Source of the DNA: Elysia crispata
Lineage: Eukaryota; Mollusca; Gastropoda; Plakobranchidae
DNA length: 64,000 nt
Reading direction: 5' to 3'
NCBI GenBank assembly: GCA_033675545.1
Contig: JAWDGP010005301.1
Coordinates: 1,617,501-1,681,500, forward strand
Of this stretch, positions 23,210 through 35,829 are shown piece by piece (within the stretch, counting starts at the first letter, position 1; each line of letters begins with the position of its first letter). A model generated the notes under the pieces. It saw only the letters and a program-made list of their open reading frames with translations, did not search any database and was not told where the DNA came from. The translations under genes and the position numbers were made by a program.

Positions 23210-26200
23210 ATGGCGGACTCCCGAGGGCCTCGGTTGCTAATGGATCTCACTAATGCTTTTAAAAGAGACCCATTGATGTATGCGAGTCTGTCGAGAATAC
23301 CATGGTCGATTGAAATCAAATTTTATCACTTTAAGATTCCAGTTTCTTTACTTGCAATCACCGATAGCAAGGACATTGATTAGCAATAGAAACAGTCTTT
23401 AAAACCTTTAGGTTACTCAAAAGTATTTATAGATCTATTATATGTACTTCAAAATTTGAATTTTTTTAATCTAGCCGGGGAAAATCTTTGATCAATGTTC
23501 ATCTATGTCACATATTCAATGTTCTTTTCACATGTAATAACTCCACCATTGATAAATTATTATGTCTAAATCTAGATCTACTTTTATTTTATAAAACCAA
23601 CGAATAGCCTGTAGACAGGCTAATTAATACCAAGGCGAATTATTACAGATGTAGATCTAGATCTAGATGATCTAGTACTTAATTTAGCAGTAGCACTGTC
23701 GATTGTAATGTAGATCTTTACAGACTAGCTTTAGTTAAGGTATACCAAGATCTAGCTTTGTATTATCCCACAATAGATTAAAAGACAATTTATTATTTAG
23801 GCTTTAATTCCTAGGTAAAAGGGAACAAATTCTGGTTAAAGAAATCCATTAAACAGGAATGATTGTCAATGCTTCAATTTAATTTTAAAGATTGATAAGC
23901 AAACATAGGACTTCCAATTGGGTATACTATTTTGGTTGTATTCAATTAAGATATGATGCCATAGTTTTTTTTTAATTGGTAATTCTGTGTTAGAAAATGA
24001 TTTACACTTACTTGGGGCATTAATAAGTTCTATTTGGCAAATATTGGCTGTTGAAAATTTTTTTTTTAATAGGTAATTCTTTGTTAGAAAATGATTTACA
24101 CTTACTTGGGGCATTAATAAGTTCTATTTGGCAAATATTGGCTGTTGAAAATTTGAATTGAGAATGTTATCTTTAGTATGATTGAGGTAATTTACCCATT
24201 GGGAAGTCTTTCCTAAGCATAAAATATTTTGTATCACTTTTTGTAATGATAACAATAAAGACAGGTCTTTAACTTTAGTGTACATTTATAGGAAAATAAT
24301 GTAAGGGTTTAACAGGGTCCAAAAGTAGACTTTAGAGAGGTACCAAATTTACACAAACATACATCTCAGCATTTCTAAGAAATTAAGCAAAACAATATTT
24401 ATCTCCACAGAAGAAGTAGCTATTGTGGAGTCATAAAAATTGTAACACCAACTAATAAACAATTAACACTACTAAAAAATTATAGTACTTAGTGAATTAC
24501 ATTTAAATACAGTATTGCTTTACAACCAAATGGGCTAGATAACAAAAAACAAAATTACACAAAATTTGCCATATTTGGCTCATGGCGTAGAAATTTTGTG
24601 AGGAGGCCTGTCCGTTCCTAGAAAAATTGCTGACAGTTTTTACTAGGAAAACTACATGGTACAATGCCGTGTAACAATACTAATATGAGCTTGGTGCACT
24701 ACCAGCATTTAGATTTAAATCTACTTGATTTTTTTTTATATTTTACCTGTTTTAATATTTTTAAAAATCTTTTTACAATTTTATTTTGGTATTGCAGAGA
24801 TGAATATGATGTTTTGCCAGTTGCAGAACCTAAACACAACAGGTCGCCATTCATCCTTGAAAATCACAAACTTGGGGTTGAAGCATGGGCAGTGAAGGTG
24901 CTTTTGAAATACTCCCTCAATCGTTTAATAGGCTGGAGATCTCGAAATCCATCTCTTCAGTTCATTGGTATGTATACATGTATCTTTTCAAATGCATCAG
25001 AATCCTAGCTAAGCTCAGTATAATTAGTTAATGAAATTAATATTTCTAATTCAATGAAACTTTCAAAGTGAATTTTAAGGTCTAGGTAAATTTAATATAC
25101 TTAATATTAATAACTGTTTAGCTTTTTTAATATTTGATATAATCTATGGATCACTTCAATATGCCTTGATACATTTGCAGTAGCAGCACACTTCTATTTA
25201 TATCTTGTAGACTTTCATTTTTAATCATTAGATATAATATATATGATATCATTGTGAAGAATTATATTACAATGATTCTCTTCAAATAAATGAATTTAAA
25301 TGATTGCTGTCATACTCATAGCATTTAACTCTGTGTGTATTAAAATGATGAAACCTCTCAAATCATTTTTTTTGTTGGGTGTCACATTTTGCATCTTCTT
25401 TTCTTTTCAGACCCTATTGATATTTGTAATTTGAGTCGGGCAGTACTGCTTTTCAATGCTGACAACTATACTGCATGGAACATTAGGTATAAAAATTAAA
25501 GTTAAAGCCTTCCTTTCTGAAAGGTTTTGAACCCAGTTAATATTGTCATGATATTTGATTGTATAAATATAATTTTACAGTAATTGTTTAAATGTCACAA
25601 ATTATTGTTAATAAGTGGTAAACTATTTTGCACTATATGTGTTGTAATATTTTATATGAGTAAATGTTGATTGGGCCAAAAAGCCATATGAATACAAGGC
25701 AGACTTTTGAAACGTTTTCGCTAAAAACGGTGAGCACAATTATTTGAGGTTGAGTGCAGTAACTATTTAAAGGAAAACAACAAAAAAAACTCTTCAACAA
25801 AAGCACTTGGCTAAGCCAAGATAGTAATGAGTTCCTGAATTTGGTTTAACAGTGTTCACTGTAGCGGTATTGAATATTCAAAAGACATTTAAACCTATTC
25901 TTATTGTAAATAAAGCAATTTTAAGCCGTCAGATTGAATTTTGAAGACCAACAAATTAATGTCTTATTAATTACTTAGGATACTTTTTATTGATACGGGA
26001 TATTAAAATGTCTGTAAAAAAATTTTTTTAAAGGCTTTGTAGGTTTTTTAAATGCCGATTTTTATTAGGTCATGATGACACAGATACTGAAAGGTAATAG
26101 TAAACCATCAATATCTACAACGGTCCATGAGATATAGTTTCAAAAAAAGAATTAATGACAAGACAAAAGGTTCTAGTTTTTATCTGGTGAATATCTTAAA

Positions 26201-29200
26201 GGGCTCTGTTGGCGGTTGGCGGTGAATCAAGATCGAAGACACTTTTTATATATTTTCAAATCCGCATGCGATATTATCCAAGTCTCTGTAAGAGAAGTTA
26301 TTGATAACGATAGGTTCAACTTAAGTAATGGGCCAAAATGTTTTTCATAGCTTATTTTTTATCGACACTTCACCTAAATATACAAACAGCTCAGTTTTAC
26401 ACGCTCACTCTCTCTATCTTCTTTTAATTTTAACCCCTTTTTTATCATACCCTTTCTTTCTCACTCTTTTATCTTCCCCTCCTATTTTCTTCTTTTTGTG
26501 TATGAATATATATATTCAGATAAATCTTCTCATTCTTGCTGAAAATGAATTTCATTCATGCTGAAAGAGGTGTATATTTTTCAAACATTCATGCTGAAAG
26601 AGGTGTATATTTTTCAAACCACCATTCATTCTTATTTTATCCCCAATGTCTCATAAAATTAATTGAGATAATGCCATGCAGCTAGATTGATGTAATTAAG
26701 CTAAAGCACATCAAAGCGGTATTGGTGCAGAAAATTAGGCAAGGAAGATAAGACTTAAAATGGGTTATTCAATTTATTCTATCATTTATTTTTATTTATT
26801 GTGGGTCAAAAACAATAAGATGAAAATAGGTAAATGTTAATAATCACATTATATCCAACAGAATGGGAAATAAACATTTGAGTTATTATGGATCAAACAT
26901 CATATCAATGAATGTTGAAATCAACAACTTCTTGAAAAATATTTGCTTTCAAATCAATAATATTGCTTCTATCTCTGACTTTTTCATGAAGGATGTCGTT
27001 AAAGATTTGATGAGGTTTCTTGCTTGTTACAGAATATGCAAATAAAATTGCTTTAAAAGTGTTGCAGGATAGAAATACATATTATCTTATCAAAGTTGTG
27101 ATTCAAGTTTATTGACCTAGCAGATTGTTTGAATCATCTTGCTATTCTTAATTTTTAAAGGTCTCTATGAAACTAAATAAAATCTTAAGTGGCTGTTTAT
27201 TATTGTTCCTGGGACCTAAATTTTGAATTCCTTGCTTTATTTGACCTGCCATGGCCTCAATTAAGGTGAAACAATGAGAATTTATCAAATATTATGGATT
27301 CTTTAAGGACTGCATTTTTTTTGTTGATGGTTTATCACTTTTACACAGCTGTTGCTTTTTTATTGATAATTTTTGTTAAAATTTATATCTTTGTCATTAT
27401 GTGATTGTTCATATTTATAATGAGTTTGGACTGTTACATATATATGAATGATCTGCACTGGTAGTTAATGTTAACATAAATTGTTTTTTATTTATATGTG
27501 TAGGTGCACGGGAAAACCCTTCACATTGGTCCAGATTAAAAAAATTAAGTGAGCTCAGATTTAGATTTTACAAACAATCCTAAGCATTTTGCTTTTATTT
27601 GAAGGTTCTATCTTTTTTAAATCAAAAGTTAAGGAGTTTTAAAATTACTCGGTTTAGAAAGTGTTGTTTTCAGGAAATGGCCTTTAAAGTTGAATGTACT
27701 GTTTTTTCACGAAAACTGTTAACGCCACAAATCTGATCTGAAGTCATTTTGCAAAATCATTCATTCAAAAGTTAGGTATTTCAGAAATAAAGAAAACTGA
27801 GGAGCTGAAACAAAAGATAAATGAATGGAGTTTCTAAAGAAATTAAATTTCCATTTTCAAATTTGAAAATCAACTTAAAAAAGGTCTAGCGCAAAACTAG
27901 ACCTAACAATGTTTGAAGGGTTTTCCCATGTGTTCTTACATGTGTATCAGGACAGATTTTTTTATTTCTTTTTTGTGAAATATATATGTATATAAATTGC
28001 ACCAAATTATCATAGGCCAAAGCTCGCTGTATTTGTGCAGATCATAATTATAGACTCATTTATTAATATTTTTTCAAATAGGCTATAAAATAAATTTCTT
28101 CCATCACTAGAAATTTTTTATTTTTTAGATTTCAAAATGTCTGCTGTTATGGCCAAAGGGCCAAAATAATGAAATTTGTCAATTTCATCTGTAACTGCGA
28201 AATCTATATCTATTGAGAGTCTATATAGATGATAAATATCAACACTGTCTTTTTGTGGTTTTTCAGAAAAGAACTTATTGAAAATGGAATCTTGTCTTTG
28301 TCTGATGACCTTACCTTTGGAGCTCTTGTTCTTGCAAAACATCCAAAAAGTCCAGAGACATTTATTCACAGGTACAATGAAAATAGTTCAAATTTTGTTT
28401 TAAATTGATAGTCTAGTGCATTCTTCAATGGCCAATGAAAATAAAGTATCTGTAAGAGATTACTTGAACACATTAGAACCGGATGGAAGTAAATAAACCA
28501 TACTTTAATTTACTCTTTAAATTATTTAGGAAGCTTTATGTACTAAGCCATGAGAAATATGAAAACATACACTAGCACTCCAGACAGATTGATATTAAAT
28601 ATTCAGATTTTGAATCTTTTTTTTTTTAATTTATATATTCTTTTAACATCTAATTAAATTCAATTTTCTACATATCTTACCTTTAACCTTTATGTAAGTT
28701 ACATGATGTGCTAAGAGAGGCATAAATTGTTCTAATGTGTGAATGCTGTGGAGGTGTTGTTCTGTTCGAGGTGCATATCATGCCCGACAAAAACTTATAG
28801 ACCAGTATAATATACTAGATATAGCATATTTGCTCTTTGCCCTTTCAACTTACTTACAAAAAAAAAATTAATGTAAAATAAGCTTTGAAAATTTAATAAT
28901 TCAGCTATAATTCTTCTGTGTAGGTTGTTCATAAGGAAATGAGACAAAGGAAGGAAAACAGTGTATCCAGATATAGTGACATTTGGAATTCAGAATTTGA
29001 TTTAGACAGATCCTGCAAAGAACAGAAATTTAGGGCCTGAAAGGACTAAAACTTATCTAGCTCTGTAAAAGGGTTTTGATCAAGACCTAGTGCTGTGAAT
29101 TTTAAATTTAGGCTTTCTATCTTTTGCAAATGAAAAAGAACAGGCAAGATTAAGAAAGGAGATGACTGTATTTTAGTGTTCAGTGATAGCTTAAAAACTG

Positions 29201-29744
29201 CGAATTGATGAAGGACTTTGAAGCCAAAGGCGATAAGGAAATTATATAAAATTATTTCTGATTGTGAAACTCAAATTTTACACCTAAAATATGCTTTTCA
29301 TTAAACATGACTTTTATCGCTAGGTCCGAACCAATTATATTATTGATTATTTTACCTCTGGGTGGAATCAATAAGAAGTAATCAATAGACTAAATTATCA
29401 TGTATCAATCAGTGCATTTTTTTCTCTGAAGCATTCAATAGCATCTCCAGGAACTTGGAATGAATTTCAAAAAATCACGGCAGTAAAAAGTGGAATCATT
29501 CTTGCTGCTCAGTATTCTTGTGGTCAAGGACTTTACTCTGCATCATGGATGTTTGTATTCAGTGCAAGTTCAAGATTTGAGTGTGGCCGCAATGAGTCAT
29601 TTTGAAAGAATAACTTTATCCAATGAATGTATTTATTCTTGCGATAATGAGATAGATCTAGCAGTGGCACAAAAGTCACCAGTCTGCCCCATCCATGATT
29701 TTAGTATACCAAGATTAAAGGATACTCCCCCCCCCCACTTTTAC

Positions 29745-29836
<92 letters not shown>

Positions 29837-32800
29837 TTATAGATTATATTGGAAGAAAAAAAAAGTTTACTAAAGCAGCTATGATATCAAAATTGACTTT
29901 TTGGCAAATGTTGGAAAGTCTTTTGAAGGTTCAAATCTGAAGTAATACTTACAGTTGACTTAGCCTAACTGAAACTTTAATAGTGAAAAAAAAAAAGGAA
30001 ATGTTACCAGCCTGCAAATTTCCTTCTTGAGGAAGACAACTGGTCCCCATTAACGATTGTTGAACAGCAACACTGCCATGTCATAGTTTAAAAAAGAGAT
30101 TCATGCAAATAAAAGTTGTCATCTTCCATTGGTTTTTGATTATCAATTTCAGAAAAGTTTTCATCAGCTTTACAGCTTTGCCAAGATCAGACTGCAAATG
30201 TCCAAGAATTGTGCTTGTAGAGCAATTAAGGCTTGACTGTTAAAAAGTACATTTTGATTTATTTAATTAAAAGATTGAATAATTCATTATTAAAATTAGA
30301 ATTCTAGTTGCCAGTTTATTGAAGAATTTTATGGAAGTGACAAACTTTAAATTCAGATTGCAATGGGTTTTATTAGCTACATTTATCATCACCTGTGAAC
30401 CAAAAAGGTGACGAAAATTCATACTGAAAAATTAGACCTTGTCAAGGATAACAATTTTACTCTGATTATACTCCTCACAGGTTTAGTTAGTCTTCGGACC
30501 TAGTGAAAACTTGATGTTAAAATTCTGTGAAAAAATTTTTTTTGCCTAAAAGTAGGAAAACTTCTGAAAAAAAGTTCAGCACTTGTTTATATAGCTGCAG
30601 TTTGTAATATTCTTTTTTCAATCAGTTGTATAAACTTTTGAATTGATCAATTAATTTTTGTAATCGTCAGACGGTGGCTGTTCCAGCAGCTCTTGGATCA
30701 TTGTCTCTCATCGAGCTCTGGAAGCAACACTTCCTGTTCTGCAGCTGCAGCATCTAATGAAGACGTTCTTGTCAATATGGATGCTATTGATGTAGATGTA
30801 GGAGCTCATCCAGAATTAGGTGATAGACTGAATGGGGCTTTTTCTCTTGAGTCAAGTAGACTGCTGAAAAACCAAACAGTTCAAGAGCTTCAAGTGTGCA
30901 CACAGGCCGCCGAAAGATATCAGTGCAATTACCATGCCTGGTCTCACCGGATTTGGATCATCAAGCACTGTCTTAATTGCTCACTGCAGGTGATTTTGGA
31001 CCTGAACATTTGCAGTTTTCAACAAAATTGTTGCAAATTTACTCAATTAATCTTGGATAGTTTGTATTATCCTATTAACTCAATCCCACCTATAGCGCCC
31101 GCAGTCGCCTGTATGGACCACTATATTGTGTACCTATACCACCTGTTGTCGCCCGTTCACTTCCACTTTTTGACTGTCTACTTTCTTTCCTTATAACTAC
31201 CTGAAATCTCGTGCAAACCTCATTTACGTTTAGAGGACACTTTAGACTTTGTTTTGGTTAGTTTAGTTTTGTTTTTGGACTAAATTTAGATTTAAAAATC
31301 CAGTTTGAAATTGACTGTTTTTGTCCGCAATTTCTAGGCCTAGGCTAGATCTAAACTTTGAGTTAGGATGGATAATCACTTGAATCATCTTAGGGATGCT
31401 ATAGAAACCATTTATTTTGGTTATCTGCATGGTTATCCCTACAATCACTGAATCAGCATGAAATAATGACCATTGTCCGTTTGACATCGGGAGTCAGATT
31501 GTGATGTTGAGATGGTGATGAAATGGGATGTTAATGGTGAAAAAATGAAATGGTGGTGAAGTCAGCCTGAAGTGAAGGAGAAGTCTTAAAAAATTGGTTT
31601 ACTATCATGAAACCTTGATTTACTAAAAATTCAACACCTCTAGTTTTTTTTTAACAATTTATTAAATAATTGTATCTTTTTTTGTTTGTTTGTACTATTT
31701 TTTTTTAATATATAGATCTATTTTTTTGTACGGAGTTACGTCCCTTCTCTTAAGGTCAGGGCTTTACCTAAGCTGGAGTTCTTTATGTGGGATTGAGTTA
31801 AAAATAGTGAATCAAGCAAAAATCTCCTTTAAATTCCTATAGTCAACAATAATTATTATTATCTTACTCTTAATTAATTGCTTTTTGTGGCAATCTTTTG
31901 AGTTATGAACTTGATCTCTTGAAATGAAGGCTGGCACTAATGCAGGGGCAAACTGTCAAAAACAACATAAGCTTGTAAATTATTGAGCTGTGTTAGTTTC
32001 ACTAGTCCACACTAGCACATACTGTCTAGAAGTATGAAGTTTTGATGACTTGAAATCCCCGTGATATGGCGGGGAACAGAAGAGTGCAGCAGTATGGGAA
32101 TGTTGCAGCATGCACTTAGGGCAACTTCAATGGACCTTCAGGGAGCCACAGAGATAGCCTCCTTCCTGGGAGGCGTCTTCAAAATCTCTTATGTTGATGA
32201 TGACTTGAAATCATCAAAGGGTTACCTATGACATGAAGTGAGCAGAGTAGAAAACCCTCTGTTGTGCTTATGCGAGAAGATTAGCATAATTGTGTACCAA
32301 ATTGAGGAGATCTCTAAATTTGCACAGTGTATTTAGTTCCTTTTTTATTGCATTTTCTCTGTCTAGCTTGGGTTAAATTTATCTTACATCTCTGTAACGA
32401 TTTAAACATAGATAACTTTGTACAAGTATATTTGAGTTATAGGGCCAATTCCAAGGGAAGTTTATCTGGCCTTGGATCCTCACTGTTTTATTCATTTGAG
32501 GGATGGGGCAGCCAGGTAAAACCTGCTGATTGAAACTTTTGATATTTACTATTGATTTCCTGGTCGTTGTTTTTTAGTAATCCAAAAAACAAAACTATGA
32601 ATAGCTTTAATTATATTTTATTGTTGCACAGCAACTTTAACACAGTCGCTACCGGAGGTTTCTGATCCAGCCTGACCAGGAATACCAGCTTTTTTGCACC
32701 TTTTTCAAAAAATCACTGTATCTTTATTTTTTTGGGAAGAGTATTGAAACTTTCAGTCTTTACAGAAGCAGAATTGAATTTTACAGAATAGAAAAAAAAT

Positions 32801-35463
32801 ATTCAAATTGCTCAATTAGTTTATTTTTTTTTTGTGCTTTTTTTTGAAAAAGGTGTAAATCTGATAGCAAAAAAAAAAAAAATTATGATGCTTACAATTT
32901 GTATTGTTTTTGCTGTGGGGATGCTTTTTTTTTTTCTGGGAATCCATCTAAGGATCTCGTCCAGACATCACTGTTAGTGTTTGGGCGTAAGGCTGGGGAT
33001 GGGGGAGGTGGGGGGGGGGAGATTGTTGTAGAGGCTCATTTCAATCTGACTCAGAGTCAGCATCTGAATCTGATAGTATAATATTAGATCTCGATGTGTT
33101 TGCCTTAGATCTAGATTGTGTAGACTTGCTCGGGCATGCCTTTCTTTTATTAGGCCTAGACTTGCCAGTACTAGACCCTGTTGATTTAGATCTAGACTTC
33201 GAAGAAGGGCCTAGCTCGGCGGATGATTCATCACTTTCAACTAAAAAATCTGGGTCTAAATCGCTGTCAAAGCTTAGAGTATCATCTGCTTCACTATCAG
33301 ATGCATCGATTTCCGATCCTGCATTGATATAAGGGTCAGTTGACTCAAAAATACTTCTTTGCTCCCGAGCCATGTCTCGATTGGACATTGAGCTGAAACT
33401 GAAACTAGATCTAGATCTAGCATATAAACTGCTGTAACTTTTTTATTTACCAATGGAAGTAACTCAAATAAGGAATATGAAGAGGAAAAGTGACTGCTAA
33501 CTGCTGTAGAATGCCAGACCCGAATGTGCGTCAGTTCTAAGTAGGAAAATATAGGGAAGTGCAAACCGAACCCCCTCGGTACTGGCACTACCCAGTCTGA
33601 GCTAAATCTAGTGACCCGAAAGGGTTCGGTAGTGGCAGCGAGTGACTTGAGAAATTTCTGTGTTAGATATTTGCTATTATTATAAATCATTCTGTCCTTT
33701 TTTTCAATCTAAAATCCACTTAATTTTCCTTATAGTGAAGTGACCAGGACTAAGCTGCATTTTCTCTGCTTTGTATGTGATGGGGTATAAAGAAATAAAG
33801 TATTTCAGAATAGACCCAACAAACCACTGAAGCCTTGACGTGTAGATTTGTTGAGAAAACTATCTTAGGTGTCAGTATTAGCAGTGAGAATATGTCAACA
33901 AAAAGTGGGGGGAAATGCATACATGACATAGGTGATTTGGTTTTTTTTTTAAGTTTTGACTTGTCTCTCTGAATTTTGGACTATTGCATTTCTCAGCTTT
34001 TTGTGAGTTGAGACTGAAACTTTGGTTGTCAACAACTTTCAGTCTTTGGAAAGGCAATGACTGGTTGAGAGAATGAGAGATGTAAACAATTATTTTATCA
34101 TCAAGACTATACAAAAGAATTGTAGCAATAGTATTATTAGAATCCAAACTTGTAAAATAGTTTTTTATAGTTTGAATATTTAGATTATTAGAGCGCTCAA
34201 CTGATATGCATGTACTTAACATGGTCAAAATCAAGCTATTTATCTTTTATGTCTTAATTCTTCAAAAGCTAAAAAATATTATTTGGTAACATCAAGGCTC
34301 GTTTCCAAAGTATACTTTTTCTTATCTTTACCTCATTTAGTCATTGTCTGTCTGTTTCTATGTCTCCATGGTCTAACAATATATCTTCCTCCTCTTTTCT
34401 TTTCACTTTCTCTTTTCTTTCTTTTGACTTAAAGTTCATCGCCTTGCATCTATTGTTTTTCAGGTTCTTGTTTCAGAATTAGAGACAACGAATAAATGGA
34501 CATCGAATCACATCTCTGACCATAGTGGCTTTCATTTTCGTCAGTTTCTCTTAAAGGAGTTACATAACAAAAGGAGCAGGCTTCAATCCTCTCATGCAAA
34601 GAGCTCAACGTATTTACTCCTAGCTGAAATGGATTATATTATAGACCTCATAAGATCATATCCAGATCATGAAGCTCTTTGGTATCACAGGTAGGCTGTC
34701 TTTTAAACCATTCAATGTTGGTTAATGTAATTTTTATTGATCTTCAATGTTATAGAAACTTGATTGCTTAGTTGATTCATGAAGTAGAAAGGTACAGTAA
34801 AAATATCATCACCTGTTTCATATAACTCATAGTTTAAAGGTAAATGCTTGCTTATGAATTTTTTCAAATAAAGAATATTGTAAAAAAGATAGCCCAAATC
34901 TTAATTTGCAGAATTTTTCAGATAATTTTTTTCATAAGAAGTTTAGAATCAAATAATAAATTAAAAAAATAGTTAATTGAATATCATAATGATTTAAAGT
35001 GAACTGATTTAATGTGTGTAAAATATTTTAAAATATTAGAATATATTAAACAATGAAATTGCCTTTGCGTGAAAATAGAATCCATCTAAGGTGGTGCCCT
35101 GTGATGCCAGATTAAAAAAGAAGAGATTTCTTGTGGAATCCAAAGCCTTCATGATAATGTCTGTCTTTTTATTGTTTTTTTTTCTTGTCTCTCAGATAGT
35201 AGTATATTCTTTTGTCTCCACCTTTGTTAAGGCGGTTTGTCTTCCAGGAACTGCTGAAGCAAGAACATATAGAAGAAGGAATTAAACAGCACCAACTGAA
35301 ATTGGCAAGCCAAGAATTTTCAACTGAGTCCAATATGAAAGATCTTCGCTCACAATTTATCTCCCAAGAAATATGCACTGTTGAATCAAATAAGACACAA
35401 GGCTTTAAAGGACTTGATTATTGTTTAGCTAAAAATTATGTTCACTGGTTGCAATCTTTATAA
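23210..35463 (+). CDS. PTAR1: Protein prenyltransferase alpha subunit repeat-containing protein 1 (PTAR1), seven exons, complete
   Basis: Coding exons are 23210-23277, 24798-24967, 25411-25486, 28267-28371, 30671-30989, 34464-34690 and 35232-35463, all GT-AG with compatible phases, summing to 1197 nt (398 residues; about 400 in human). The product starts MADSRGPRLLMDLTNAFKRD. It shows the helical-hairpin repeats of prenyltransferase alpha chains: ADNYTAWNIR, KHPKSPETFIHRRW, YQCNYHAWSHRIW, ISDHSGFHFRQFLL and YPDHEALWYHRRF. PTAR1 pairs with RABGGTB to form geranylgeranyltransferase III, whose known substrates include the SNARE Ykt6 and FBXL2; it acts in the cytosol. Exon 1 is short, and its GT donor at 23278 was chosen because the join gives PLIDEYDVLP, matching the family. 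The middle of exon 5 holds a Ser/Ala-rich loop (SSSSGSNTSCSAAAASNED) of lineage-specific type. Introns 3 and 5 carry MITEs. Family, frame and completeness are secure; untranslated ends are not. Confidence 0.96.
23978..24154. repeat. Tandem direct repeat, two copies of a 94-bp unit
   Basis: Two adjacent copies (about 23978-24071 and 24072-24154) begin GGTAATTCT and include TGATTTACACTTACTTGGGG. They differ at very few positions and are separated by a variable T run. They lie in PTAR1 intron 1. The high identity suggests a recent local duplication. Confidence 0.85.
26553..26618. repeat. Tandem direct repeat, two copies of a 33-bp unit
   Basis: The unit CATTCATGCTGAAAGAGGTG plus TATATTTTTCAAA occurs twice in a row without a visible mismatch, and a weaker third match (CATTCTTGCTGAAAATGA) precedes it. 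It is in PTAR1 intron 3. Confidence 0.85.
27502..27937. mobile_element. MITE, probably hAT-like, in PTAR1 intron 3
   Basis: The ends carry GGGAAAACCCTTCA at 27510-27523 and its exact reverse complement at 27914-27927, with looser complementarity on both sides (GTGCAC against GTGTTC; CATTG against CAATG). The flanks share ATGTGTA, close to an 8-bp target duplication, which would suggest hAT. The 0.43-kb interior has no coding capacity, so it would need a transposase supplied elsewhere. Exact termini are uncertain by a few bases. Confidence 0.7.
29753..29836. repeat. (CT)n microsatellite
   Basis: Nearly perfect CT dinucleotide tract with one TTT interruption, in PTAR1 intron 4. The surrounding open frame of 127 codons with its Ser-Leu run is a repeat artefact. 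Confidence 0.95.
31079..31797. mobile_element. TTAA-flanked MITE (piggyBac-like) in PTAR1 intron 5
   Basis: The 11-bp terminus CTCAATCCCAC at 31079-31089 is the exact reverse complement of GTGGGATTGAG at 31787-31797. Both ends are bordered by TTAA (31075-31078 and 31798-31801), the fixed target site of piggyBac transposases. The 0.72-kb interior codes for nothing recognisable. The termini differ from those of the piggyBac element at 46877-49929, so a different transposase would have mobilised it. Confidence 0.75.
33041..33388 (-). CDS. Unrecognised acidic, Ser-rich open frame, possibly a transposase N-terminus
   Basis: A minus-strand frame of 115 codons starts ATG and ends TGA. It has an acidic first half (IDASDSEADDTLSFDSDLDP), a Ser/Lys/Arg-rich basic middle (SKSRSKSTGSSTGKSRPNKR) and an acidic Ser-Asp tail. 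Such acidic-then-basic N-termini are common in piggyBac-like and other DDE transposases, but no DDE domain follows and no inverted repeats or TTAA sites were found around it. It sits antisense in PTAR1 intron 5. Part of the acidic run reflects local AGATCTAGA-type repeats, so it may not be a gene at all. Confidence 0.3.
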   Translation of the reverse strand: MSNRDMAREQRSIFESTDPYINAGSEIDASDSEADDTLSFDSDLDPDFLVESDESSAELGPSSKSRSKSTGSSTGKSRPNKRKACPSKSTQSRSKANTSRSNIILSDSDADSESD

Positions 35464-35812
35464 GCACTCGAGAATATATCTCGTCTTTTATTTAAGTAGA
35501 GAAGAAGTCGTGCAATCTAAACGTGCATCTTGAATTGCTTTGTAGGAAATGTTTGATCTGACCCTGTGCCTTTTTTTTTGCATTTCTGTATTTTCTGTAT
35601 TTCAAAGTTGAAACTCACACTTAGAATAAGTAGTAATTTCAGTCATTTTGTTTTTTTCTTCATTAAATCAGCTTATTATCCGTCGGTAATGAAAGCATAT
35701 TGCAAATCTTGTATTCCGAAGAAGTTATGATATCACAACAGAGCTTATGAAAGAGATACTAGAAGATATAATTTATACACCTTTGTTCAAAGGCTTGCAA
35801 AGTTTTAAATGA

Positions 35813-35818
35813 AATAAA
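35813..35818 (+). terminator. Candidate polyadenylation signal of PTAR1
   Basis: AATAAA about 350 bases after the PTAR1 stop codon, followed by a TTTTTCT-containing stretch. Other AT-rich hexamers lie further down, so alternative 3' ends are possible. Confidence 0.4.
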
Positions 35819-35829
35819 ATTCAATGTTT

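Noticed and set aside
29490..29873. Plus-strand 127-codon frame in PTAR1 intron 4
   Set aside because: Length depends on the CT microsatellite, and it lacks splice sites in frame with PTAR1.
32040..32330. Less AT-rich patch in PTAR1 intron 5 with possible repeat character
   Set aside because: No paired termini, promoter boxes or coding similarity visible; left uncalled.
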